A DNA stretch of 12,209 nt from Desulfobacterales bacterium. Its GTDB lineage: Bacteria; Desulfobacterota; Desulfobacteria; Desulfobacterales; 4be13. The DNA is taken from NCBI GenBank assembly GCA_029940115.1, contig JAOZRQ010000169.1:1-12209 (forward strand). The letters are read 5' to 3'. The notes below the pieces were generated by a model. That model was not told where the DNA came from, ran no database searches, and saw only the letters and a list, made by a program, of their open reading frames with translations. The position numbers and the translations under genes are program-made. Positions 1-6,520 of this stretch are shown piece by piece (the stretch's first letter is position 1; each line of letters opens with the position of its first letter).

Positions 1-94
1 TTCGCACTCCGGATGGGATTGGGGGTGCGAAAAAGGATTTTCGCACTCCGGATGGAGTTGGAGTATGCGAAAAAGGATTTTCGCACTCCGGATG
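1..94. repeat. three direct copies of a ~40-bp hairpin-forming repeat
   Basis: The 15-mer TTCGCACTCCGGATG starts at 1, 40 and 80, so the period is 39-40 bp. The first two copies continue into a segment that ends in a GTGCGAA- or TATGCGAA-type sequence. Each full unit can therefore fold back on itself (TTCGCACTCC against GGGTGCGAA or GGAGTATGCGAA). The third copy is cut after the 15-mer and leads into the leader of the next gene. The array probably continues to the left of the window. Its function is unknown; it looks like an intergenic palindromic repeat. Confidence 0.8.
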
Positions 95-108
95 TCATAA
101 AATTTGAT

Positions 109-113
109 GGAGG
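109..113 (+). promoter_or_regulatory. Shine-Dalgarno site that sets the inhibitor gene start
   Basis: GGAGG lies 8 nt before the ATG at 122. It supports that start, which opens a classical signal peptide, over any later start in the other frame. Confidence 0.75.
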
Positions 114-121
114 CAACAAAA

Positions 122-1301
122 ATGATGAAAACATTGACAGCCTTACTCACAGCCTTGACCTTTGTTTTTGGCGGGATGGCCTACGCTCAGGAAGGGCTCG
201 AATGTGACCAAGTCATCACTTGCGGACAACGGGAAAACCGTCACCCTGAAAACAGGTGAGTCCTTCAGAGTCAAGCTCTCAAGCAATCCTTCCACCGGGT
301 ATGGGTGGCAGATGACCGAATCAGATCGGGAGATCGTGCGACATACCCACACAGCTTATGATTCTGACTGTCCTGAAAATGAGCATATGGAAGGATGCGC
401 CAGCTATGAAACCTGGATCTTTGCGGCGAGCAGCCCGGGCAACACCCCGCTTGAAATGTCGTACCGTCGCTCCTGGGAGGATTCGGCCCTTGAAACCTTC
501 ACCCTGAACGTCTCTGTCATAGGTGATCCCCTTACAAGACCCGAAGATCCGCTGAACCCAGTGGATATTCTTTCCGAAGCGGACTATGACCATGACGGCG
601 TGGCAGAGCGGGAGGACATGGTGGAGAAGAGAAGGGATGTCAAACGGGAATTCCGGACTTGGAAGCGAGAATGCTGGCGGACAAAGAGCGATTGTGGCGA
701 CCATGATGGGAACGGCCGTGTGGATCGGAAGGACCTGATCGGAAAGAGAAAGGAGATGGACGAGGCGTTTCAGGCATGGAAGAAGGCATCTTGGTGTCCG
801 GCCATGGAAGTCGAGGCAAACAAGGGGCTCAACCTCGGGAGAAATGCCGAAATCAGCGCATGCGGCGGATTTGAGGCGGAGAGTGCGGCGGCTGATCTGC
901 TCGACGCGGGAGATGACTGCAAGGATGAGCGGCTCGTATGGGAATATGACGCGGCGATGAAGACCGCGACTTTTCTGAACCAAAACGTCTGGCTCAACTG
1001 TTGCGGGAATCACGCGGTAAGCGTCACCTTGGACAAGGAGGGATATGAGATCCGGGAGACAGACACTCCCGAGATGGACGGCGATATTCCCCTCCGCTGT
1101 GACTGCATGTGCCTCTTCGACTTCAAAGTCGAACTGCCGGATGTGGAACCGGGACTTCTGGAGATAACGCTCACCCGCCATGTCACCGACACCAGCGGCC
1201 CTGTCCAGACGATCTGGGCTGGCGAACTGGATATGAGCCAGGGAGGACAGGGAGATGAACTGATAAGAGAGGATGTGGGCTGGTGTTACGGGGGCAATTA
1301 A
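122..1301 (+). CDS. secreted chagasin-type (I42) cysteine protease inhibitor with EF-hand loops; one frameshift
   Basis: This is an exported inhibitor of papain-like cysteine proteases, judged by its N-terminal domain. From the ATG at 122, after GGAGG, the first 22 residues form a signal peptide ending AYA before QEG. The reading frame then breaks at the G-run 194-196. Removing one G joins the signal peptide to the long downstream frame and gives about 392 residues. An I42 (chagasin) domain spans roughly residues 38-135, with the diagnostic NPSTGYGW loop at 55-62 and YRRSWE near 114. Two 12-residue calcium-type loops follow at 154-165 and 193-204, with D at positions 1, 3 and 12 and G at 6, as in EF-hands or dockerins. 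The rest is a cysteine-rich domain (CC, CDCMC) that I do not recognise, ending GWCYGGN. The known target class follows from family knowledge. Whether the frameshift is real or an assembly error cannot be told here. Confidence 0.82.
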
Positions 1302-1665
1302 ACCCCATCCTGCCCGTGCCCCCGGTTTTGGAGGTGGAGGCCTTGATCTCCGGCCGGGGGCCGGATTCGAACCTCACGCCGGTCTTCTCCCCTTTCTGTT
1401 TGAGCACCACTTTGGACGCGAGCTTGATTTCGGCCGCGCCCGGAACCGCGGCCCTGAAGTCCTCAAAACGCATCACCTCGCTGTTGTTCACCAAGGAGGT
1501 GCCCATGAAGGTGCTGGTGAACTTGCAGAGAATGGCCACCGATCCGGATTGCCGGGAGTCGAGCTTGACAGTGTGGCTCTCCCCCTTGTCCGTCACCACC
1601 TCGACCCGGGCGTCAATCCATGTGATGGCTAAAGACTGACCACGTTTTTGTTGACAGGCCGACAA
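1183..1665 (-). CDS. hypothetical protein, convergent with the inhibitor gene; both ends uncertain
   Basis: I do not recognise this protein. The stretch from about 1632 down to 1305 reads as a convincing protein (TWIDARVEVV, then VKLDSRQSGSVAILCKF, FEDFRAAVPGAAEIKLAS) with strong G/C preference at third codon positions. The opposite strand reads as a low-complexity shadow. The end is unclear: the frame runs to a stop at 1183, which would overlap the 3' end of the inhibitor gene by over 100 bp. One extra base in the G-run near 1304-1308 (+ strand CCCC) would instead give a TAA almost exactly opposite the inhibitor stop. The start is also unclear. No ATG with a ribosome site exists; candidates are a TTG at 1665 or an ATG at 1707 that collides with the next gene's start. 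It may be a 5'-truncated remnant. Confidence 0.5.
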   Translation of the reverse strand: MSACQQKRGQSLAITWIDARVEVVTDKGESHTVKLDSRQSGSVAILCKFTSTFMGTSLVNNSEVMRFEDFRAAVPGAAEIKLASKVVLKQKGEKTGVRFESGPRPEIKASTSKTGGTGRMGFNCPRNTSPHPLLSVHLPVLPGSYPVRQPRSSGQGRWCR

Positions 1666-1680
1666 AAATGAGGATAAGGT
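1651..1680 (+). promoter_or_regulatory. possible sigma-70 promoter for the coiled-coil nuclease-like gene
   Basis: A perfect TTGACA (1651-1656) is followed after 18 nt by TAAGGT (1675-1680), a weak -10 match. It lies about 26 nt upstream of the ATG at 1706. The -10 is poor, so this is tentative. Confidence 0.3.
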
Positions 1681-1691
1681 GGGAATAATTG

Positions 1692-1700
1692 AAAGGAGGT
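1692..1700 (+). promoter_or_regulatory. strong Shine-Dalgarno site that sets the start at 1706
   Basis: AAAGGAGGT lies 5 nt before the ATG at 1706 and is close to a full anti-16S match. It argues against the in-frame GTG at 1679. Confidence 0.8.
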
Positions 1701-1705
1701 TTGGC

Positions 1706-2603
1706 ATGCTGATCACAGAGCAGTTCAAAAACGAGCTTGTCGAGGCGGTCGCTCTTGACCCGGCCTTCGGGTTCCGGTTGATCACGGCGATGATGGAGAG
1801 CGCGGGGGACCGCCTCATCACGACGACATATCTGGATCGGGCGTTGGCCCGGCAGTCCAAGGAATTTGACAAGAAACTGGCCCGGCAGTCCAAGGAATTT
1901 GACGAGAAGCTGGAATTCCGCTTGGCCCGACAGACCGAGGCGTTTGACAAAAAACTGGCCCAGCTGGCAGAGGCGTTTGACAAAAAACTGGCCCAGCTGG
2001 CAGAGGCCTTTGATGAAAAACTGGACTGGCTGGCAGAGGCCTTTGATGAGAAACTGGCCCGGCAGTCCGAAAACTTTGATGAGAAACTGGCCCGGCAGTC
2101 CGAAGACTTTGATGAAAAACTGGCCAGACAGTCCGAAGACTTTGATGAAAAACTGGCCAGACAGTCCGAGGAGTTTGATGAGAAGCTGGAGACCCGCCTG
2201 GCCGTCCAGACCGAGGCGCTGAAGCGGTTCATTGACGGAAAGCTGGGGCGACAAGGTCGAGGCCAACTACCGGCAGTTTGCGGAACACATCGTGGCCCAG
2301 TGGGGCGGCACGGTCACCAAGTGGCGGCGCAAGGTGAAAATGACCGACGAGCACGGCAGGGTACATAAGCAACGCTATGAACTCGACATCGTCATCGCGG
2401 ACGGCAGGATCATGCTGGTGGAGATGAAGGGGCACTCGGATATGGACGACATCGAACGCTTTCTGGAATGTGTCGGGCAGTATCTGCACCTTGAACAGCC
2501 CTCCCAGACCGTGGAAAAGATCCTGGTGACCTTCGACGTGTCGGGCCCGGCCCAAGACAGGGCAGAGGCCGAGGGGATCACCATCATCATGCCTGATGAG
2601 TGA
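1706..2603 (+). CDS. hendecad-repeat coiled-coil protein with C-terminal PD-(D/E)XK nuclease-like domain (DUF3782-type); one frameshift
   Basis: After AAAGGAGGT, the ATG at 1706 starts a protein of about 298 residues, provided that one G is removed from the GGGG run at 2245-2248. As written, the first frame ends at 2368 and the second runs on to 2603. Residues 1-46 are a short helical head. Residues 47-160 are ten copies of an 11-residue unit, consensus LARQSEEFDEK, with one LEFR insert, followed by LETR: a long right-handed hendecad coiled coil. The C-terminal part (about 181-298) has the PD-(D/E)XK fold signature: E225-L-D227 on one strand and VEMK (E239, K241) on the next, after RKVKMTDEHGRVH. 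Proteins of this design are common in Cyanobacteria and Desulfobacterota and are annotated DUF3782 or PDDEXK-like. Activity has not been established for most. No obvious partner gene is adjacent. Confidence 0.8.
1844..2185 (+). repeat. in-frame tandem 33-bp repeats (ten units plus a 12-bp insert)
   Basis: The segment is exactly 342 bp, that is 10 x 33 plus 12. Each 33-bp unit encodes an 11-residue hendecad (for example LARQSEDFDEK). The two units before the last are almost identical at DNA level, which suggests recent slippage or unequal crossing-over. Repeat number could vary without changing the frame. Confidence 0.9.
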
Positions 2604-2627
2604 CGCGCGGGGACGGTTCTTCTTGCA

Positions 2628-2733
2628 GTAAGCGGATCACCTGGACCATATGTCAATCGTTTTCCCCGACAATTTCAGCGTGGCAACGGATGCCCGTAAG
2701 CGGATCACTTGGACCATCTGTCAATCGTTTTCC
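2628..2733. repeat. two direct copies of a 38-bp sequence; the second overlaps the ATPase 3' end
   Basis: Copies lie at 2628-2665 and 2696-2733 and match at 36 of 38 positions by eye (GTAAGCGGATCAC, then TGGACCAT, then TGTCAATCGTTTTCC). The second copy contains the last codons (END) and stop of the ATPase gene on the minus strand. The first copy therefore looks like a duplicated gene end plus 3' flank. Confidence 0.85.
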
Positions 2734-4031
2734 GCACCTGTCGTCCAGTCCGTTTCTGGGTCAAGCAACCAGTTTTTCACATACGCGGCTTTGATCCATT
2801 TCGGCAGTCGCACACCGGCTTCCCGGTCTTCAAACAACAGCAGACATTCTCCTCCCGGCGTCGTCTTCAGAGCGGCTTCAAAACCTTTTGTTTCCCGCCG
2901 GACATTGTCCGGCGACACACGGTGTGCCACCTGGATGAGCAAGGGGGGCTGACTTTTGAAAAAGACTGCAAAGTCGCACTCCCAAGCATTTTTTGCAAAA
3001 AATATCTGATCGCTCTGCCTGCGGAGATGGGCAAACACCAGATTTTCCAACAGCTTGCCCCGGTCCTCAAAAAACGTATATTGAGTGACGGAGGCAAAAC
3101 CGTTGTCGTACAGATAGATTTTTTTGTTGCTCATCTCGCGTTTGATGACAGATGGTTCGTATTTCTCCACCTGTGCCAGCATATAGACCGAAAAGATCGC
3201 GTCCATCAGGTCATAGATATGCTGTTTGCTGATGGCGCGTCCGTGGGATTTCAGGTCATTATACAGTTTGTTGACGGAAAATTCCTTTGTAAATCCGGAA
3301 ATCATGCGTTTCAGCAGATACTTCAGCACGGAGACATTTCTGATGTCATAGCGCTCCACCAAATCGCGATAGATCATGACATTGAAATATTCGTGCAGAA
3401 TCTCCGTCTTCAGGGACGGTTCAATGGAGACAAGTTCGGGATAGCCGCCCCATACCAGATATTCCTCAAATGCGTGGCTGATCCGAGCAGTGTTGCGGGT
3501 GGAATGCATGTCCCGGGAATCAATCTCTTTGAACCGGAGGTATTCATGGAGCGACAACGGCATGATCTCATATGCAAGACTCCGGCCACGCAACGACGTG
3601 GCAATCTCTGCGGAGAGAAACCGGGCATTGGAGCCGGTGATGAAGATGCGCCGGGTGATGGTGTCGTACATGCGTCGGATGAACTGCTCCCATTTGTCCA
3701 GCCCCTGAATCTCATCAAAAAAGAAGAAGGTTTGCGCCATGTCCAGCTCCGGATACAGTTCCCAGTAGGCTTCGAGAATCAGATCGTGCCGTCCTTCCAG
3801 TTCAAGGCGTTCATCCTCAAAATTCAGGTAGAGCATCTGACGGCGTTCAAGCCCGCGACGCTGTTGCTCATCCATGAGCTGATGGAGATAATAGGTCTTG
3901 CCTGCCCTCCTCGGCCCGACGATCGTGATGATTTTGTCCAGATCTTTCGGAATCGCCAGATCCCGTGGGATGTAAGCTGGAAAAGGACGCTGATGAAAAT
4001 CCGCGATGATTCGTTTCAAGAGATTTTTCAA
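2721..4031 (-). CDS. AAA_14/DUF4143-family ATPase
   Basis: A cytoplasmic P-loop ATPase of 436 residues, the usual length for the AAA_14 plus DUF4143 family. Seen in the protein: Walker A GPRRAGKT at 39-46, Walker B FFFFDE with D106 and E107, sensor ITGSN at 131-135, then the DUF4143 half with GKLLENLVFAHL. Near the C-terminus ECDFAV and LLIQV look like the partial PD-(D/E)XK core often found in this family. The start is a TTG (4031) with GGGGAA just upstream; a TTG at 4019 is also possible. No ATG lies in frame upstream before a stop. These ATPases are widespread and often horizontally moved; their physiological role is mostly unknown. The antitoxin-like gene lies upstream on the same strand but about 60 bp away, so co-transcription is possible but unproven. 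Confidence 0.92.
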   Translation of the reverse strand: MKNLLKRIIADFHQRPFPAYIPRDLAIPKDLDKIITIVGPRRAGKTYYLHQLMDEQQRRGLERRQMLYLNFEDERLELEGRHDLILEAYWELYPELDMAQTFFFFDEIQGLDKWEQFIRRMYDTITRRIFITGSNARFLSAEIATSLRGRSLAYEIMPLSLHEYLRFKEIDSRDMHSTRNTARISHAFEEYLVWGGYPELVSIEPSLKTEILHEYFNVMIYRDLVERYDIRNVSVLKYLLKRMISGFTKEFSVNKLYNDLKSHGRAISKQHIYDLMDAIFSVYMLAQVEKYEPSVIKREMSNKKIYLYDNGFASVTQYTFFEDRGKLLENLVFAHLRRQSDQIFFAKNAWECDFAVFFKSQPPLLIQVAHRVSPDNVRRETKGFEAALKTTPGGECLLLFEDREAGVRLPKWIKAAYVKNWLLDPETDWTTGAEND

Positions 4032-4091
4032 AAGATTTTCCCCATTGCCATTAAAATTTATGGTATTATTTTCCCGAAATCAGAGAAGATT

Positions 4092-4555
4092 TCATGACAA
4101 ATCTTCCCGAAATCCTCCGGCCGGTTCCCCGGGCTTCGCCAGTCTCATAAGTACTTGGCCATATGTTTTCAGGTGTCTGCATATGAGGGACAACCTTTCC
4201 ATTGTGAGCCGCGGATGAACGCGGATGAACGCGGACGGCCTGCCTGTCGCGGACTCATCCGCGTCCATCCGTGTCCATCCGCGGTTTGTGGAAGTTGTCT
4301 TCCCAAGAAAAAAATCCCGAAAAACTTTTGGTCGGGTACTTATCAGCGGGACAACGGTGATCCTTTCGTCGTCCTTCACCAACTGGACCGCGTATCCCTT
4401 TCCCGTCTGCTCCAGAAAATACTCATATAATCGGAGCGCGTTCCGCACCACCTCCCTTGTCATAGAATAGGTCTTATCCCTCAGTGCATCCAGACGTTCC
4501 ACCGCATCGGCTGAAAAGCGAAATTGAGATCCTTGGTTGCCTTCTTGTTCTTCAT
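4092..4555 (-). CDS. ribbon-helix-helix (CopG/MetJ-Arc type) antitoxin-like protein; frameshifted, with repeat-derived tail
   Basis: This is probably a small DNA-binding protein of the ribbon-helix-helix class. The ATG at 4555 follows GAAGGGAG by 7 nt and reads MKNKKATKDLNF. The frame then slips: adding one base near 4518-4521 gives MKNKKATKDLNF-RFSADAVERLDALRDKT, continuing REVVRNALRLYEYFLEQ and YAVQLVKDDERITVVPL. A short beta strand, an RLDAL helix and a second helix with VVRNALRLYE is the usual layout. Relatives end soon after the KDDE..VVPL segment. Here the frame continues through the inverted repeat at 4209-4284 to a stop at 4092, so the last 60-70 residues are probably not native. No toxin gene is visible beside it. 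The intact frame begins only after the slip. Confidence 0.6.
4209..4284. repeat. large imperfect inverted repeat (CGCGGATGAAC type)
   Basis: The left arm 4209-4235 pairs with the right arm 4258-4284 at 24 of 27 positions, with a loop of about 22 nt. The arms are built from CCGCGGATGAAC- and TCCATCCGCGG-like units. Half of a similar sequence recurs at about 8465-8500 (ATCCGCG..ATCCGTG..ATCCGCGG). On the minus strand it is read through by the end of the antitoxin-like frame. It looks like a dispersed intergenic element, not coding DNA. Confidence 0.85.
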
Positions 4556-4562
4556 AGTTGAA

Positions 4563-4570
4563 CTCCCTTC
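4563..4570 (-). promoter_or_regulatory. Shine-Dalgarno site for the antitoxin-like gene
   Basis: GAAGGGAG on the minus strand lies 7 nt before the ATG at 4555. It supports that ATG as the original start although the frame breaks 11-12 codons later. Confidence 0.6.
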
Positions 4571-4704
4571 TCTTTTTGGAAACATGACCGATGTCGCGTC
4601 ATGGAAAACCTGATCGCCCCGTCCACTGAAGTCTGAAACCGGGTTTCTTTCCCAAAGCAAGCTTGGGTCTCCAGACTTGCAAAATAAAAATCGGCATCCT
4701 TCAT

Positions 4705-4738
4705 TTTGCCTGAAAAGTAGTTCACACTTTCAGGCAAA
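4705..4738. repeat. 11-bp perfect stem-loop
   Basis: TTTGCCTGAAA (4705-4715) pairs exactly with TTTCAGGCAAA (4728-4738) around a 12-nt loop. No T-run follows on either strand that would make it a good terminator. It adjoins the palindrome at 4745-4801. Confidence 0.7.
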
Positions 4739-4744
4739 TTGAGG

Positions 4745-4801
4745 AGTTTGCAGTTCCGCCTTCAGGCGGTGCCGCACCGCCTGAAGGCGGAACTGCAAAC
4801 T
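4745..4801. repeat. perfect 28-bp-arm palindrome, family copy 1
   Basis: The arms at 4745-4772 and 4774-4801 are exact reverse complements around one central base. The core is CCGCCTTCAGGCGGT, itself palindromic, inside GTTTGCAGTT..AACTGCAAAC. A second member of the family is at 10698-10752. This is a REP-like or MITE-like palindrome, probably cruciform- or RNA-hairpin-forming. No RAYT-type transposase is present in the window. Confidence 0.92.
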
Positions 4802-4840
4802 GAAAAGTGTAAACCCATGGATGAAGGATGCCTAAAAATC

Positions 4841-4960
4841 TGTGTACAGGACAAAAAGTTGTGGTGGCAAGAAACCCGGCTTTTTTCCCGAACGGACAGA
4901 TTCCCAACCCGCCAGAAAAAGCCGGGTTCTTTCCCATTCACTTTTTTTGTCCTGTACACA
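4841..4960. mobile_element. MITE-like element A (120 bp, TGTGTACAGGACAAAAA ends)
   Basis: It begins TGTGTACAGGACAAAAA and ends with the reverse complement form TTTTTTGTCCTGTACACA. An internal pair AGAAACCCGGC..GCCGGGTTCT gives a second nested stem. Compared with copies B, D and E it lacks the central CCCGAC..GTCGGG hairpin of about 30 bp. The flanks share TAAAAAT on both sides, which may be a decayed target duplication but is low complexity. There is no coding content, so it is presumably non-autonomous. Confidence 0.8.
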
Positions 4961-5087
4961 AATAAAAATATAAACATATCGCAATATCTTGTCAAGCAAT
5001 CGAATGAAAAAAATATGGACATTTTGCTTGCTATTTTGTTGACACATCAATGATATTATGAGATTAACTGAATTAAGTGTCTGACAC

Positions 5088-5240
5088 CTGTGTACAGGAC
5101 AAAAACTTGTGGATGGGCGAGAAGCCCGGCCCCCGACAAAAAACGTCGGGGGCAAGCTTTTTTCCCAAACAGGCGGAATCCCCAACTGCCCGAAAAATCC
5201 GGGTTTCCTTCCTCAATCATTTTTTTTGTCCTGTAAACAG
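5088..5240. mobile_element. MITE-like element B (153 bp)
   Basis: It begins CTGTGTACAGGACAAAAA and ends TTTTTTGTCCTGTAAACAG, with one base changed in the right end. Inside are AGAAGCCCGGC..CCGGGTTTC and CCCGACAAAAAACGTCGGG, the fullest form of the family in this window. No target duplication was seen. It ends about 45 bp before the peptidase start. Confidence 0.8.
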
Positions 5241-5284
5241 TATTTCTTAAAGAAAGTCGCCAAAATCATCTGACCTCTGAGACC

Positions 5285-6262
5285 ATGGACCATATGCTGA
5301 GACATATCTGTTCAGGGCTGTTTCTGCGTATGTTCATCCTGCTGGCAGTGGCGATTGTGATTGCTGCTTGGCCAGACTCTGTGGGCCGGCAAGGTTTTCT
5401 GCCGAAAAGGCGGGTGGTCATGAAGAAAATCATACGGAAACCTGAGACTACGCTTTCGGCCCTCCAGCCAAAAAAGAGGACGCATCACATCCGTCTGAAA
5501 CCGCTGATTGTCATTCAACATCAGCCTGACAGCAAGGCAGAGGACGCGCCACCTCTGATTCAGCAGTACGTTGTCGGCGAGTCGAATGAAAGGCGGCCCA
5601 TAGAGTGTCTCGTGTTCGGTGAAGGAGAAGATGGCATACTTGTCATGGCCACCATCCACGGGGATGAAATCGCAGGCACGCTTCTCGTCCGCCAGTTGGA
5701 GCGGCATCTCCGGGCACATCCGAAACTCCTTGCCGGACGGAGGGTCATGCTGTTGCCCGTGGTGAATCCGGACGGCAGAGAGCGCAACTCCCGTTACAAT
5801 GCGAACGGTGTGGACCTGAATCGCAACTTCAAGACAGTCAACCGCCAGAACAGCCGACGGCACGGCTTTTTTGCGCTTTCGGAACCGGAGACCCGGGCCA
5901 TTGTCCGGGCCATCCGGCAGTGCGACCCGAACCGCGTGATCACGCTTCATCAGCCATTGGCCTGCATTGATTATGACGGGCCCGGGAGAGATCTGGCCCA
6001 ACATATCGCGACATGCTGCAATCTGCCTGTCCGGAAGCTGGGAGCCATGCCAGGTTCCTTGGGAAGTTATGCAGGCATTGAACTCGGCATTCCGACCATC
6101 ACCCTTGAACTTCCGGGAGAAGTCGAGCGACTTGGCCCCCGATATCTCTGGGATCAGTACGGAAACGCGCTCATCGCTTCAGTAATGTATCCTACATTTG
6201 TAGATGTTGTCTGTGTACAGGACAAAAAGTCTGATTATAACGGATTTTGGGGAGGCCCGTGA
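5285..6262 (+). CDS. M14-family zinc carboxypeptidase / murein peptide amidase-like protein with N-terminal membrane segment
   Basis: A zinc metallopeptidase of the M14 family, MpaA-like, that likely cuts an amide bond in a peptide such as a cell-wall peptide. In 325 residues the full active site is visible: HGDE with zinc ligands H125 and E128, NPDG at 161-164, NANGVDLNRNF ending at 182, the third zinc ligand in TLHQ (H222) and the catalytic glutamate in TLELPGE (E275). Residues about 11-30 are hydrophobic (LFLRMFILLAVAIVIAAW), a signal peptide or anchor, so it acts outside the cytoplasm if translation starts at 5285 or 5294. These starts have no clear ribosome site. An in-frame ATG at 5420, after GGCGGGTGG, would give a cytoplasmic form. 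The last 17 or so residues (CVQDKKSDYNGFWGGP) are encoded by a truncated repeat end and other repeat DNA, so the native C-terminus has been replaced. Confidence 0.9.
   Translation: MDHMLRHICSGLFLRMFILLAVAIVIAAWPDSVGRQGFLPKRRVVMKKIIRKPETTLSALQPKKRTHHIRLKPLIVIQHQPDSKAEDAPPLIQQYVVGESNERRPIECLVFGEGEDGILVMATIHGDEIAGTLLVRQLERHLRAHPKLLAGRRVMLLPVVNPDGRERNSRYNANGVDLNRNFKTVNRQNSRRHGFFALSEPETRAIVRAIRQCDPNRVITLHQPLACIDYDGPGRDLAQHIATCCNLPVRKLGAMPGSLGSYAGIELGIPTITLELPGEVERLGPRYLWDQYGNALIASVMYPTFVDVVCVQDKKSDYNGFWGGP
6211..6230. mobile_element. truncated left end of the MITE-like family (copy C)
   Basis: CTGTGTACAGGACAAAAAGT matches the left terminus of copies A, B, D and E, but the body and right end are missing. 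The match stops where a 27-bp direct repeat (6231-6257) begins. The fragment is read as VCVQDKKS at the end of the peptidase. Confidence 0.75.
6231..6257. repeat. 27-bp direct repeat, upstream copy
   Basis: It starts CTGATTATAACGGATTT and ends GGGGAGGCC. It matches 7636-7662 at 26 of 27 positions. A third, inverted partial copy is at 7789-7807. Confidence 0.85.
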
Positions 6263-6480
6263 ACATGAACGTGCCCGTGAACATGAACGTGCCCGTGAAC
6301 AGTGAACGTGCCCGTGAACGTGCCCGTGGACCTTGATCATCGTTTGGACCAACCTTGCTCGGCTTGGATTGCCAAATCCAAGCCGCCCGCTGGATTTGGC
6401 AATCCGGCGTGAGCAGGGTGGCCGAAACGATGATCAAGGCCGTGCCCGTGAACGTGCCCGTGAACTTGGACATTCACGGG
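6255..6480. repeat. GTGCCCGTGAAC repeats flanking a 50-bp-arm hairpin
   Basis: The 12-mer GTGCCCGTGAAC, sometimes extended by ATGAAC, recurs four to five times in 6255-6329 and twice in 6442-6465, always in the same orientation. Between them the arms 6331-6380 and 6391-6439 are imperfect reverse complements (perfect at CCTTGATCATCGTTT and at GGATTGCCAAATCCA) around a 10-nt loop. A further 8-bp stem CCCGTGAA/TTCACGGG sits at 6457-6480. The first CCCGTGA supplies the peptidase stop codon. There is no coding potential. Confidence 0.85.
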
Positions 6481-6520
6481 TCTGGTTCTGACGGTTTTTG
6501 TGGTTCCCTGCTGTGTGCAG

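Noticed and set aside
1..94. Possible CRISPR array
   Set aside because: The three units have no unique spacers of even length: the DNA between the 15-mers is itself repeated and self-complementary. No cas gene is present.
321..1181. Long minus-strand open frame opposite the inhibitor
   Set aside because: It is a shadow of the inhibitor gene, with no family motif, no ribosome site and unnatural composition. The plus strand carries the I42 and EF-hand motifs.
1651..1707. Lipoprotein signal (LSAC) at the start of the minus-strand hypothetical protein
   Set aside because: MPNLLSIIPTLSSFLSAC has a lipobox-like end but no basic N-terminus and no ribosome site. It overlaps the ribosome site and start of the opposite gene, so it is probably chance.
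2709..4097. 462-codon plus-strand open frame
   Set aside because: It lies opposite the ATPase, whose Walker motifs are unmistakable on the minus strand. It is a shadow created by the codon usage of the real gene.
4705..4801. Intrinsic terminators
   Set aside because: The stems are strong, but no run of T follows on either strand, so they fit dispersed palindromes better than terminators.
5039..5059. Promoter TTGACA..TATTAT upstream of the peptidase
   Set aside because: The spacing between the boxes is only about 9 nt, too short for a sigma-70 promoter, and element B lies between it and the gene.
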